A stretch of 64,000 bases of DNA from CAVSRC01 sp963781775 (GCA_963781775.1 CAWAHE010000019.1:148346-212345), one strand, 5' to 3'; positions 42,183 to 50,960 are shown, numbered from the stretch's first letter. The notes: generated by a model not told the origin, from the sequence alone. Program-made: numbers and translations.

Positions 42183-43232
42183 TCAGCGCCGGGCGAACGT
42201 CAGCTCAACTGGCTTGCCGCGCGTGCAGACGAACGGCCCCTTCTTCGGATCCTTGCTGGCCTGCCAGGCTTTCCAGCGCTTCCAATCGCCCGAGGAGCAA
42301 GGCCGGTAAGCGGCATCGCCCAGGGTTGGGGGAGGGGTTACCTTCACACCGACAAGCTGAACGGTGATGGACGCTCCGGCGCTCGACCAGCTTGCCGCAG
42401 ACGTCGCTCCGTAGGGCGTGCCGCTCGAAGACGAGCCGCTGGAGTTCGCCCAGGCGCTCGCGTCCCGCCGGCCGGCCGTCGCAAACGCAGTGGCTGCGGT
42501 TCGCGCCGCGGCGTAAACGTCCGCTGCGGTCATCGCGAATCCGTTTCCAGAGGTCGTCGCAAAAGCGGTCGCGCGAGACCTGTTGGCGATTGCAATGCTG
42601 TACTGCCCGTTGGCGGAATAGGCGATCGTCGTGGTCTTCCTGCCGTTTTTCGTCGTGGTGACGGTGGCATCTGGGCCGGCGGCCGCAGTCGTTGTCGGCT
42701 TCTTGCCGGCGACGGCGAAGGCGAAGGTGTCGGTCCCTGCTTGAGCTTTCGCCGTCGGGGTCTTGCCGCTCACGGCCGATGCGCTGACCTGCGAGCCTGA
42801 GCCGGTTGCGGCGATGTCTGTGACGGTGACGGCCACGGCGCCGGCGCCGGCATTGGCGCTGGCGTCGGCGCTGAGGGTCGCGCCGTTATTGCTTGCGCTG
42901 GCGGAGGCGCTCGTCGTCGCGCCGGCCGCGCTGCCTTGACCCTGGCTGCCTTGCGTCGCCAGGCCGCCGGATCCCGCCGTCCCCTCAGCGGAGACGGTGG
43001 TTTCAGTCTGTGATGCGGAAGTATTTTCGCTGGCGCCGATGTCGGAAGAGGCGCTGCCTGGACCGGACGCGCTGGCGCTCGCGCCACTGCTAGCATCAGA
43101 TTGTCCCCCACTGGGGACAACATCCTCGGCATAGCCCGCCGGGACGACGCTCAACCACGCTGAAAGAGAAACCGCTAACGCAACAGACGCCAACGCGTAG
43201 CTACGCTTACTCTTACGCCACTTACACAACAT
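42183..43232 (-). CDS. Secreted Ala/Ser/Gly/Thr-rich protein
   Basis: This 349-residue protein begins MLCKWRKSKRSYALASVALA, with a signal-like stretch ending PAGYAED. Its body is a low-complexity array of Ala, Ser, Gly and Thr (SGASASASGPGSASSDIGAS, then SADASANAGAGAVAVTVTDI). A more ordered middle follows (KNGRKTTTIAYSANGQYSIAIANRSRATAFA), and the C-terminus has two cysteines (RPCSSGDWKRWKAWQASKDP, FVCTRGK). The composition suggests an exported, possibly surface-exposed protein. GGAGG lies five bases upstream of the ATG. It is the third and longest of a run of unusual secreted proteins at 40.7-43.2 kb. I know no family for it. Confidence 0.65.
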   Translation of the reverse strand: MLCKWRKSKRSYALASVALAVSLSAWLSVVPAGYAEDVVPSGGQSDASSGASASASGPGSASSDIGASENTSASQTETTVSAEGTAGSGGLATQGSQGQGSAAGATTSASASASNNGATLSADASANAGAGAVAVTVTDIAATGSGSQVSASAVSGKTPTAKAQAGTDTFAFAVAGKKPTTTAAAGPDATVTTTKNGRKTTTIAYSANGQYSIAIANRSRATAFATTSGNGFAMTAADVYAAARTAATAFATAGRRDASAWANSSGSSSSGTPYGATSAASWSSAGASITVQLVGVKVTPPPTLGDAAYRPCSSGDWKRWKAWQASKDPKKGPFVCTRGKPVELTFARR

Positions 43233-43815
43233 GGCTGCCTCCCGAGACTACAAAACGCTCTCAGGAAGTGCGCCGCCGCTCCCACAACCCACACAAAAAG
43301 CCGGCCTCGGCTTCAGGTCGAGGTAACTCCACTTGTCGCTAAATTGTCAATGTCATGATTGATGAATGGTTAATGCTGTAGCTTTTCTGCACTGGCTGAA
43401 TTCCTAGGGTTTTCTTGTTGTCGTGTTTCCTTTTGAGACAGGTTTCGGTGCTGATGTGTGACCAGGATCACAGTCGACGGAGGTTGCTGCACAGAAGCGT
43501 TTCAGCAATCCACGGCTGTTCGGCTTGGTGTTTTGTGCCAAGCGTCGGCAGGGACTGGATGGAAGGCGTCTCCGTCACGCTGGCGCCGATCACGTTGTCG
43601 TGCTCGCGAACTTCGCGCGGCCGTCTCACCGGCGTCCGTCGGCGGTCGTCGTGCGTGGTGCCATCGCGTTGCGTGTCGCTGTCGCCGGTTTTCGAAAGCA
43701 CTGCATGGCGAGATTGCGCCGGCCCCCTCTGGCGGCTAGAACCGCCCGGATTTCAGCCAGTGGGGGCGTTCGCCAGCCGGCCCGCGCCAAAGCTCAGAAC
43801 CAAGAGGAATCGTCC
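43233..43815. other. 583-base gap between divergent secreted-protein gene and ilvC
   Basis: This gap must hold the divergent promoters for the secreted protein at 42183-43232 and for ilvC. A TTGACA is visible on the minus strand near 43345-43350, but its -10 partner is poor. I looked for a branched-chain leader peptide in front of ilvC, as seen for ilvB and leuA, and did not find one. Several open frames here have no codon pattern or family resemblance. Confidence 0.5.
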
Positions 43816-44835
43816 ATGCGCGTCTATTACGATCGGGATGCCGATCTCAACCTGATCAAGGGCCGGAAGGTCGCGATCGTCGGCTACGGCAGCCAGGGCC
43901 GCGCCCACGCGCTCAACCTCAAGGATTCGGGCGTCAAGGACGTGGCGATCGCCCTCAAGCCCGGCTCGGCGACGGCGAAGAAGGTCCAGGCCGACGGCTT
44001 GTCGGTGAAATCGGTCGCTGACGCCGCCAAGTGGGCGGACCTGATCATGATGTGCGCACCGGACGAGCTGCAGGCGGACATCTGGAGCGATCACATCGCC
44101 GGCAACATCCGCGACGGCGCGGCCATCGCCTTCGCCCACGGCCTCAACGTGCACTTCAACCTGATCGAGCCGAAGAAGACCATCGACGTGGTCATGATCG
44201 CGCCCAAGGGGCCCGGCCACACCGTGCGCGGCGAATACCAGAAGGGTGGCGGCGTGCCCTGCCTGATCGCGATCCAGCAGGACGCTTCCGAGAACGCCCA
44301 CGATCTGGCGCTGTCCTATGCCTGCGCCATTGGCGGCGGACGCTCAGGCGTGATCGAGACCACCTTCAAGGAAGAGTGCGAGACGGACCTCTTCGGTGAG
44401 CAGGTGGTGCTGTGCGGCGGTCTGGTCGAACTCATCCGCGGCGGCTTCGAGACGCTGGTCGAGGCCGGCTACGCGCCCGAAATGGCGTATTTCGAGTGCC
44501 TGCACGAAGTGAAGCTGATCGTCGACCTCATCTATGAGGGCGGCATCGCCAACATGAACTATTCGATCTCCAACACCGCCGAGTTCGGCGAGTACGTCAG
44601 CGGGCCGCGCATCATCACCGACGAGACCAAGGCGGAGATGCGCCGCGTGCTGAAGGACATCCAGACCGGCGCTTTCACCTCCGAGTGGATTCGCGAATGC
44701 CGGGCCGGCCAGCCCAAGTTCAAGGCGACGCGGCGCATGAACGACGCGCACCCGATCGAGGAGGTCGGGCAGCGCCTGCGCGGCATGATGCCGTGGATCG
44801 GCGCCAACAAGCTGGTCGACAAGGAAAAGAACTGA
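43816..44835 (+). CDS. ilvC: Ketol-acid reductoisomerase
   Basis: This 339-residue class I enzyme converts acetolactate or acetohydroxybutyrate to the dihydroxy acids of valine and isoleucine synthesis. The NADPH-binding motif is GRKVAIVGYGSQGRAHALNLKDSG. The Mg-binding and catalytic domain includes PKGPGHTVRGEY, ETTFKEECETDLFGEQVVLCGG, and the glutamate-rich YFECLHEVKLIVDLIYEGG, ending in YSISNTAEFGEYVSGP. ATG 43816 starts the conserved MRVYYDRDADLNLIKG; a longer open frame from 43525 is not conserved. It works after IlvBN, encoded 8 kb upstream, but is a separate transcription unit. Confidence 0.97.
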   Translation: MRVYYDRDADLNLIKGRKVAIVGYGSQGRAHALNLKDSGVKDVAIALKPGSATAKKVQADGLSVKSVADAAKWADLIMMCAPDELQADIWSDHIAGNIRDGAAIAFAHGLNVHFNLIEPKKTIDVVMIAPKGPGHTVRGEYQKGGGVPCLIAIQQDASENAHDLALSYACAIGGGRSGVIETTFKEECETDLFGEQVVLCGGLVELIRGGFETLVEAGYAPEMAYFECLHEVKLIVDLIYEGGIANMNYSISNTAEFGEYVSGPRIITDETKAEMRRVLKDIQTGAFTSEWIRECRAGQPKFKATRRMNDAHPIEEVGQRLRGMMPWIGANKLVDKEKN

Positions 44836-44890
44836 CGCCGCTGCGCGCCCCCTGCTAACGTCGCCAAGCGGACGGGCAGGGGGGGCGACG

Positions 44891-46138
44891 GTGCTGAGCA
44901 TTTTCGACATCGCCGCATTGCTCCTGGTGCTGTCGGCGATATTCGGCTGGGTCAATCGACGCTTCATCGGCCTGCCGCACGTCATCGGCGTGCTGGTGAT
45001 GGGGTTGCTGTTCTCGCTGGCCGTGGTGATCTACGACTGGTTGCTGCCGACCTCGACGGTGCTCGAGGACGTCACCGGGACAATCCGGCAGATCGACTTC
45101 TTCGACACGCTGATGAACGGCATGCTCGGCTTCCTGCTGTTTGCCGGTGCCCTTCAGGTGAACTTCGCCCGCCTGCGCGACGAGCGATGGGCCGTGGCGC
45201 TGATGGCTACCATCGGCGTCTTGATCTCCACCGCTATTGTCGGTGGCGCATTCTGGATCGCGGCGCAATTGCTCGGTGTCGAAGTGTCACTCGTCTGGGC
45301 GCTGGTGTTCGGAGCGCTGATCTCGCCGACCGATCCGGTGGTCGTTCTGGCGCTGCTCAAGACGGTCAAACTCCCCAAAAGTCTCGAAATCAAGATCGCC
45401 GGCGAGAGCCTGTTCAACGACGGCGTTGGTGTGGTCGTGTTCACCCTGGTGCTTGGCGTGGCCGCCAGCGGCAATGACCTGGGGTTTGCCGAGATTGGCG
45501 AGGCATTCCTGGTTGAGGCGGTTGGCGGGGCACTTCTCGGCGGCGTGGTTGGCCTGATCGTCGTGCGGGCGATGCAGGCGATCGACGACTACCCGGTCGA
45601 GATCCTCATCACGCTCGCCCTCGTCACCGGCCTCTACGCGTTGGCGCTGCGGCTGCATGTGTCCGGGCCGATCGCTGTGGTCGTCGCCGGTCTTTTCGTC
45701 GGCAATCGGGGCGCTGCACGCGCCATGAGCCAGACCACGCGAGAGCATCTTTTCCAGTTCTGGGAAGTGATCGATGAGCTTCTCAACTCGGTCTTGTTTC
45801 TGCTGATCGGGCTCGAGGTTCTGGTCATTCATGTCGACGCGCCGTTGCTGGTCCTGGCGGCTGCTGCGGTGCCGCTGGTGCTGGTCGCACGACTTGCGTC
45901 GGTCTCCGCGCCGATCGCACTCCTTTCGCTGCACCGATCTTTTCTGCCCGGCTCGATTCCGGTGCTGACCTGGGGCGGCGTGCGGGGCGGCATTTCGGTG
46001 GCGCTGGCGCTGTCGCTGCCGTTCGTCCAGGCGCGCGAGCCGATTCTGGTTGCCACCTATGTCGTGGTGCTTTTCTCGATTGTCGTCCAGGGACTGACGA
46101 TCGCTCCGCTGGCGAGGCGCGTCATCCGGGAAACATAA
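44891..46138 (+). CDS. CPA1-type Na+/H+ antiporter
   Basis: This 415-residue protein has about twelve transmembrane helices and the CPA1/NhaP core: LNGMLGFLLFAGALQVNF-like helix 4, SPTDPVVVLALLKTVKLPKSLE, and ESLFNDGVGVVVFTLVLG, which contains the ND pair for ion binding. TWGGVRGGISVALALSLP follows near the C-terminus. It exchanges sodium or potassium for protons at the inner membrane. The start is GTG 44891. The gene lies 55 bases after ilvC. No regulatory C-terminal domain is present. Confidence 0.93.
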   Translation: MLSIFDIAALLLVLSAIFGWVNRRFIGLPHVIGVLVMGLLFSLAVVIYDWLLPTSTVLEDVTGTIRQIDFFDTLMNGMLGFLLFAGALQVNFARLRDERWAVALMATIGVLISTAIVGGAFWIAAQLLGVEVSLVWALVFGALISPTDPVVVLALLKTVKLPKSLEIKIAGESLFNDGVGVVVFTLVLGVAASGNDLGFAEIGEAFLVEAVGGALLGGVVGLIVVRAMQAIDDYPVEILITLALVTGLYALALRLHVSGPIAVVVAGLFVGNRGAARAMSQTTREHLFQFWEVIDELLNSVLFLLIGLEVLVIHVDAPLLVLAAAAVPLVLVARLASVSAPIALLSLHRSFLPGSIPVLTWGGVRGGISVALALSLPFVQAREPILVATYVVVLFSIVVQGLTIAPLARRVIRET

Positions 46139-46165
46139 GGCCGCCCGGCTTGCGCCGGTGCGGCC
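46139..46165 (+). terminator. Possible terminator after the Na+/H+ antiporter gene
   Basis: A long GC-rich hairpin, ggccgc (46139-46144) with gcggcc (46160-46165) and an inner ccggc/gccgg pair, begins at the stop codon. It is followed by ctcgttatt rather than a clean T run. It could act as a weak or bidirectional terminator between the convergent antiporter and BA14K genes. Confidence 0.5.
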
Positions 46166-46188
46166 CTCGTTATTGCTAACGCCCGTGG

Positions 46189-46548
46189 TCAGTAATCGTA
46201 CGGCGCGTGGCAGTACGCCAGAACACCAGGCTTCGCGTAGAACTGGTCGGTCGCCGGATTGTAGGTCTTGTAGCGCCATTCGCACCACGCGGTGTGTGAG
46301 CGCGGACCGCCATAGCCGTAGTTATTGCTGAGCGCCATCGCGCCGAGCGTGCCGAAGATCACCCCGGCGGCGATCGCCGGACCCGGATCGTAATAGTAGG
46401 GGCGATAGTACGGTCCCGGGTAGTAGCGCGCATGCGGCGGCGGACCTTTGTAGTGATGGTATTTCTTCCATTGCTTTGCCTCGGCCGCACCGGCGAAGGC
46501 GCTGAGCGCCACCATGGCAGCGAGGGTCGAAGCGAGAATCTTCCTCAT
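46189..46548 (-). CDS. BA14K-family secreted protein
   Basis: This 119-residue protein has a signal peptide (MRKILASTLAAMVALSAFAGAAEA). A Tyr/Pro/His-rich middle (YYPGPYYRPYYYDPGPAIAAGVIFGTLGAMALSN) follows, and then the BA14K C-terminal signature, WCEWRYKTYNPATDQFYAKPGVLAYCHAPY. The two cysteines around a 'RYKTYNPATDxFY' segment define the family, first known from the Brucella 14-kDa immunoreactive lectin-like protein. It is the first of three BA14K genes on the same strand; the gaps of about 100 bases suggest separate promoters. Confidence 0.9.
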   Translation of the reverse strand: MRKILASTLAAMVALSAFAGAAEAKQWKKYHHYKGPPPHARYYPGPYYRPYYYDPGPAIAAGVIFGTLGAMALSNNYGYGGPRSHTAWCEWRYKTYNPATDQFYAKPGVLAYCHAPYDY

Positions 46549-46650
46549 CGTTTCGTCTCCGTTTGCCGCCCCTCTTGGCAGTTACCTAGGGCCTGAAATG
46601 CGGCTCTGCCCGCCACATTCTTCGGTCTTGGGACAAGTCCGGTTCTGACC

Positions 46651-47001
46651 CTAGCCGAATGGCGAATGGCAGAAGGCGGGCACGCCGGGCGAACGGAAAT
46701 AGAGGTTCGTCGCCGGGTCGTAGGTCTTGTAGCGCTTGACGCACCAACGGACGTGGGCGCTGGGATAAACGCCGTCCTGGAATCGATTTGCGGACGCGGG
46801 CGGCTGGACGGCGGGATACGGCAAGCGCTGTGGAGTCAGCTTGTAGTACTCCTGCGGCTGGTAGCCTCGGCTGAGTTCCACGCCGTTGAGCGGTGCCACC
46901 ATCGGCGCGAGCATGGCGTCCGCCGATGCGGTGCTTGCGACGGCGAGCACCATCAGCGCCGCGGAAGCGGCCGCCAGCATGCCTGACAGCGTCGCCTTCA
47001 T
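46651..47001 (-). CDS. BA14K-family secreted protein
   Basis: The 116-residue protein carries a signal peptide (MKATLSGMLAAASAALMVLAVASTASA). It ends in the BA14K signature WCVKRYKTYDPATNLYFRSPGVPAFCHSPFG. The middle is Pro-rich but lacks the Tyr-rich run of its neighbours. Its product may be envelope-associated and lectin-like. ATG 47001 is chosen because GGAG precedes it and it begins a canonical signal peptide; a longer open frame upstream has no similarity. It lies between two other BA14K genes. Confidence 0.88.
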   Translation of the reverse strand: MKATLSGMLAAASAALMVLAVASTASADAMLAPMVAPLNGVELSRGYQPQEYYKLTPQRLPYPAVQPPASANRFQDGVYPSAHVRWCVKRYKTYDPATNLYFRSPGVPAFCHSPFG

Positions 47002-47085
47002 TTTGCGTTCTCCCCCATCGGGTTCACGCGCCCATGGGATGACGCTCACGCGGCCGAATTGTTCCGGCATCAACTCCGGCGATGT

Positions 47086-47502
47086 CTAGTACGGCCCGAC
47101 GCAGCGGTGCACGATTCCCCGGTAGTCAGTCCAGGTGTCGGTCTCGCCGTTGTAGCTTTCATACGTCGCCGAGCACCAGTCGAAGTGGGGATCGCCGGCG
47201 TAGTAACCCGGGTAATAAGGCGGCGGAGGCCCGGGCGGAGGAGCCGGCGGGTAATAGCCGTATCCGTAAGCCGGTTCGCTCGCGAGCGCGCCACCCAGGG
47301 CGAGGCCGAAGACCGTGCCTGCGATGATCGCAGCGCCGGGATCGTAGCTCGGGCGGGGCTGATAGTAGTGCGGGTAGCTATGCGGGCCGTTTTGAGGATG
47401 CTTCTGGTGCTTCCACTGATCGGCGCTGGCGCCGCCTGCGGACACGCCAACCGCGGACAGCGCCAAGGCGCCGGCAAGTGCGGTCGAAACGAACTTGTTC
47501 AT
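47086..47502 (-). CDS. BA14K-family secreted protein
   Basis: The 138-residue protein has a signal peptide (MNKFVSTALAGALALSAVGVSAGGASA). A His/Pro/Tyr-rich region and a hydrophobic Gly/Ala segment (AAIIAGTVFGLALGGAL) follow, and the C-terminus ends with the family-like WCSATYESYNGETDTWTDYRGIVHRCVGPY. The signature here is the variant in which 'NGETDTW' replaces 'NPATDxFY', so it is a divergent member. It may be surface-associated. Start 47502 fits the signal peptide. Three paralogues in a row suggest local duplication. Confidence 0.82.
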   Translation of the reverse strand: MNKFVSTALAGALALSAVGVSAGGASADQWKHQKHPQNGPHSYPHYYQPRPSYDPGAAIIAGTVFGLALGGALASEPAYGYGYYPPAPPPGPPPPYYPGYYAGDPHFDWCSATYESYNGETDTWTDYRGIVHRCVGPY

Positions 47503-47682
47503 GGAACCCACTCCGGGAACGGCGGGACGTGCCCGCCTGTGAGCCAAAGAATGCACCGATGTCGATGAACAGAGGCTGAATGTCCAAATGCGGCGCCACA
47601 GTGGCCGGGCGCCGACTTCAGCGCCTTGACCGGCGCGGCGGCAGGGGTGAAAAGCGCAGGCTTTCCGCCCTTCGCCACGACG

Positions 47683-48588
47683 GTGTCCGCCTTGCCCTAT
47701 CCCTACGCCATCCTCGACGTGTTCACCGATACGGCCCTTGCCGGCAACGCCCTGGCGGTCGTCCTCGACGCCACTGGCATCGACGATCGCCGCATGCAGG
47801 CGATCGCCCGGGAGTTCAATCTTTCCGAGACGGTGTTCGTGCTGCCAGCCGAGAATCCCGTTCACAGCGCGCGGTTGCGTATCTTCACGCCCTCCCGCGA
47901 ATTGCCTTTCGCGGGGCATCCAACGGTCGGCACGGCCGTTCTTTTGGCGACGCGCAAGGCGGCCGCGGGCGAGATGGTGCTGGTGCTTGAGGAGACGGTG
48001 GGGCCGGTCCGCTGCGGCGTGTTTGTGAAGAATGAGCGTGCTGCGCACGCAATCTTCGACGTGCCGCGCCTGCCGGCCGCTGTGCCGGCGGACTTCGGCA
48101 CGGACGCGGTTGCCGCCGCGTTGGGCCTCCTGCCGACGGAGATCGGGTTCGAGAACCACAAGCCGAGTGGGTGGTCGGCGGGCGTCCCGTTTGCGTTCGT
48201 TCCTGTTCGCGGCCTCGACGCGATGGCGCGCGCGCAACCGAACGCGGCGAGCTGGGCGACTGCCTTCGGTTCGGAGGCGACCGCGGCGTGGCTCTATTGC
48301 CGCGAGACCGAGGACCATGATCGCGACTTCCACGCGCGCATGTTCGCGCCACGCTTCGGCTTTGCCGAGGATCCGGCGACGGGCAGCGCGGCCGCCGCTT
48401 TCGCCGGCGTCGTCCGCCAGTTCGACGGGCCGCCCGCTGGCAGCCACCGCTACGTCATCGAGCAGGGCTTCGAGATGGGCCGGCCCAGCCTCATCACGCT
48501 GGAGGTCGACGTCGAAAGCAGCGAGATCGCGGCGGTGCGCATCGGTGGCGACGCCGTCGTCATCGCGGAGGGATTGCTCACCTTTTAG
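47683..48588 (+). CDS. PhzF-family isomerase/epimerase
   Basis: This 301-residue protein has the PhzF fold: two alpha/beta halves beginning YPYAILDVFTDTALAGNALAVVLDATG. The conserved acid Glu49 in FNLSETVFVL is the catalytic residue of the family. RELPFAGHPTVGTAVLL and FGFAEDPATGSAAAAFAGVV are the paired PhzF signatures. Phenazine-pathway PhzF isomerises dihydro-hydroxyanthranilate, but most members act on unknown metabolites. No other phenazine genes are here, so I do not infer phenazine synthesis. The start is taken as GTG 47683, which fits family length. Confidence 0.92.
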   Translation: MSALPYPYAILDVFTDTALAGNALAVVLDATGIDDRRMQAIAREFNLSETVFVLPAENPVHSARLRIFTPSRELPFAGHPTVGTAVLLATRKAAAGEMVLVLEETVGPVRCGVFVKNERAAHAIFDVPRLPAAVPADFGTDAVAAALGLLPTEIGFENHKPSGWSAGVPFAFVPVRGLDAMARAQPNAASWATAFGSEATAAWLYCRETEDHDRDFHARMFAPRFGFAEDPATGSAAAAFAGVVRQFDGPPAGSHRYVIEQGFEMGRPSLITLEVDVESSEIAAVRIGGDAVVIAEGLLTF

Positions 48589-48628
48589 GCGTGATAGAAT
48601 TGCTGACGACTTTTGGGGAGGGACTCAC

Positions 48629-49045
48629 ATGCATGGCTTGCTTCTATTCCTGCACCTGTTCGGACTGATGATCGCGACGGCAGGCGGTTTTGGCTCCGGC
48701 ATCGTCATGTGGCAGGCCCAGAGCCGGCCGGCGGACCAGGCGCAGGTGCTCCGCACGCTCGGCCCCATTCTGGCGAATTTCACCGCTGCCGGCCTCGTGA
48801 TCCTCTGGATCACGGGACCGCTTTTGATGTGGCTCGTCTATGAAGGAAACGTCCCGGGGCTGTTCTGGGTGAAGTTCCTCTTTGTGGTGATCCTGACCGT
48901 TCTCGTTGGGCTCACCCACATGACCTATGCCCAGATCCGCCGGACGAAAAATCCGGCGCTGGCGAGCCGTCTGGCCATCATTGGGCCGGCATCGGGCATC
49001 GTGACGTTGCTCGTCGTGCTTCTTGCCGCCTACGCCTTCCTCTAA
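48629..49045 (+). CDS. Small four-helix membrane protein
   Basis: This 138-residue protein has four hydrophobic helices: LLLFLHLFGLMIATAGGFGSGIVM, ANFTAAGLVILWITGPLLMWLV, FLFVVILTVLVGLTHM and GIVTLLVVLLAAYAFL. Two histidines (in LFLHLFG and GLTHMTY) might bind heme or metal. I see no confident family; it resembles small DUF2269/CopD-like proteins in layout only. It is 40 bases after phzF, with GGGGAGGG before the ATG, so it is probably cotranscribed with phzF. Confidence 0.65.
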   Translation: MHGLLLFLHLFGLMIATAGGFGSGIVMWQAQSRPADQAQVLRTLGPILANFTAAGLVILWITGPLLMWLVYEGNVPGLFWVKFLFVVILTVLVGLTHMTYAQIRRTKNPALASRLAIIGPASGIVTLLVVLLAAYAFL

Positions 49046-49145
49046 GGCGGGAATCGACAAATCCCGCCGAAACCGCTAGAAGAACCGGGCGTTAACCGGT
49101 CTGGCCCGATAGTGGGCGCGACTTGGTGCGAGCTGGGTTCGGGAT

Positions 49146-49256
49146 ATGATCGGTAGCGATCATCGGCAGATTGACGGGTTGCACGCCGTTTCCGGCGACG
49201 CCCGTCCTGCGCCCGCCGGCCTCCTTCTTCTCGGCCTCCTCCTTAGACGCCCCTGA
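49146..49256 (+). CDS. Leader peptide of the leuA attenuator
   Basis: A 36-codon frame starts ATG at 49146 and ends TGA at 49256. Codons 26-33 read Leu-Leu-Leu-Leu-Gly-Leu-Leu-Leu, i.e. seven leucine codons in eight, then Arg-Arg-Pro-stop. It lies about 110 bases upstream of leuA. Leucine runs in a short leader before leuA are the mark of leucine-tRNA-controlled attenuation. The ATG is preceded by a purine-rich GGGAT but no strong ribosome site. Confidence 0.85.
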   Translation: MIGSDHRQIDGLHAVSGDARPAPAGLLLLGLLLRRP

Positions 49257-49300
49257 GCGTCGGCTGCTCGTTGTCGGGCGGACACTCGGGGGGACGTTTT
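49250..49300 (+). terminator. Possible attenuator hairpin upstream of leuA
   Basis: CCCCTGAG (49250-49257) can pair with CTCGGGGG (49285-49292), eight pairs with one G-U. TTTT follows at 49297-49300. The 5' arm overlaps the leader stop codon, so ribosome position would affect pairing, as an attenuator needs. A competing pair (CGTC 49258-49261 with GACG) is also possible. This is a weaker prediction than the ilvB terminator because the loop is long. Confidence 0.5.
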
Positions 49301-49367
49301 CAGCGAGAACCCGGTTGGCGCCCGCCATACATCACGAGCGGGCAGGTATTCGAGAAGGACTGATCCC

Positions 49368-50951
49368 ATGACCTCCAAGCAGGCGGCTCCGGCGAAGGAC
49401 CGCATCGTCATCTTCGACACCACCTTGCGCGACGGCGAACAGTCGCCAGGAGCGTCGATGACGCTCTCCGAAAAGCTCCAGGTCGCCGAGATCCTCGACG
49501 AGATGGGTGTCGACATTATTGAGGCCGGCTTCCCGATCGCCTCCAACGGCGATTTCGAAGCGGTCACCGAGATCGCCAAGGTCATCAAGAATTCGGTCGT
49601 CTGCGGGCTCGCCCGTTCCGGCGCCAAGGACATCGACCGCGCCGCGGAAGCGCTCCAGCACGCCGAGCGTCGCCGCATCCACACCTTCATCTCGACCAGC
49701 CCGCTCCACATGAAGTTCAAGCTCAACATGGAGCCGGAGCAGGTTTACGAGGCGGTGATCTCGAGCGTGACGCGGGCGCGCAACTCGACCGACGACGTTG
49801 AGTGGTCGCCGGAGGACGGTACGCGTACCGAGCACGACTTCCTGTGCCGGACGGTGGAAGCCGCCATCAAGGCCGGCGCCACTACCATCAACATTCCGGA
49901 CACGGTCGGCTACACGATCCCGGACGAATACTACGCGCTCATGCGCATGCTGATGGAGCGCGTACCCAATTCCGACAAGGCGGTGTTCTCCACTCATTGC
50001 CACAACGATCTCGGCCTGGCGGTCGCCAATTCGCTGGCCGGCGTCAGGGCAGGGGCCCGGCAGATCGAATGCACCATCAACGGGCTCGGCGAGCGCGCCG
50101 GCAATGCAGCGCTCGAAGAGATCGTGATGGCGCTGCGCGTGCGCGGCGACGTGATGCCCTACGAGACCGGCATCAAGGCGCCGTATCTGGTGCGCGCCTC
50201 CAAGCTGGTGTCGACCGTCTCGGCCTTCCCGGTGCAGTACAACAAGGCGATTGTCGGCAAGAATGCGTTCGCCCACGAGGCCGGCATTCATCAGGACGGC
50301 ATGCTGAAGAATGCGCAGACTTACGAGATCATGCGGCCCGAGGACGTCGGCGTGCGCGCGACGTCGCTGGTCATGGGCAAGCATTCGGGCCGCCATGCCT
50401 TCCGCGAGAAGCTGAAGGAGCTGGGCTTCGAACTCGGCGACAACGCATTGGAAGAAGCCTTCCGCCGCTTCAAGGATCTCGCCGATCGCAAGAAACATGT
50501 TTTCGACGAGGACATCTCAGCGCTGGTCGAGGACGAGATGACCCAGGCGGGCGAGTCGATCCGGCTGGTGGCACTCACGGTCATTGCCGGCACCGGCGGG
50601 CCGCAGAAGGCGATCGTCACCCTCGACGTCGATGGCCAGCACATCACCAAGGAGGCGGTCGGCGACGGTCCGGTCGACGCCATGTTCAAGGCGATCCGGG
50701 CGATCTCGCCGCATGAGGCGACGCTCCAGCTCTACCAGGTGGGCGCGGTCACCGAGGATTCCGACGCACAGGCCGAAGTTTCGGTGCGGCTCGGCGAGGG
50801 CGACAAGGTCGTCACCGGTCGCGGCGCCGATACCGACACCATGGTCGCTTCGGCCAAGGCCTATGTGTCGGCGGTCAACAAGCTGCTGACCAAGCGCCAG
50901 CGCATCCACGCGCAGTCGGCGACGGCAACCGCGCCGCGAGCCGTGCTCTAG
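49368..50951 (+). CDS. leuA: 2-isopropylmalate synthase
   Basis: This 527-residue enzyme condenses acetyl-CoA with 2-ketoisovalerate, the first committed step of leucine synthesis. It has the catalytic-domain signature IFDTTLRDGEQSPGASMTLSEK, the metal-site HxH in TFSTHCHNDLGLAVANSLAG-like sequence, ECTINGLGERAGNAALEE, and GIHQDGMLKNAQTYEIM. The C-terminal regulatory domain spans about 390-510 and binds leucine for feedback inhibition. ATG 49368 is used. The upstream leader peptide rich in leucine indicates transcriptional attenuation as well. Confidence 0.97.
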   Translation: MTSKQAAPAKDRIVIFDTTLRDGEQSPGASMTLSEKLQVAEILDEMGVDIIEAGFPIASNGDFEAVTEIAKVIKNSVVCGLARSGAKDIDRAAEALQHAERRRIHTFISTSPLHMKFKLNMEPEQVYEAVISSVTRARNSTDDVEWSPEDGTRTEHDFLCRTVEAAIKAGATTINIPDTVGYTIPDEYYALMRMLMERVPNSDKAVFSTHCHNDLGLAVANSLAGVRAGARQIECTINGLGERAGNAALEEIVMALRVRGDVMPYETGIKAPYLVRASKLVSTVSAFPVQYNKAIVGKNAFAHEAGIHQDGMLKNAQTYEIMRPEDVGVRATSLVMGKHSGRHAFREKLKELGFELGDNALEEAFRRFKDLADRKKHVFDEDISALVEDEMTQAGESIRLVALTVIAGTGGPQKAIVTLDVDGQHITKEAVGDGPVDAMFKAIRAISPHEATLQLYQVGAVTEDSDAQAEVSVRLGEGDKVVTGRGADTDTMVASAKAYVSAVNKLLTKRQRIHAQSATATAPRAVL

Positions 50952-50960
50952 AGCACGAGA

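Noticed and set aside
43233..43815. Leader peptide or attenuator before ilvC
   Set aside because: No short frame rich in Leu, Val or Ile and no hairpin with T run were found in this gap.
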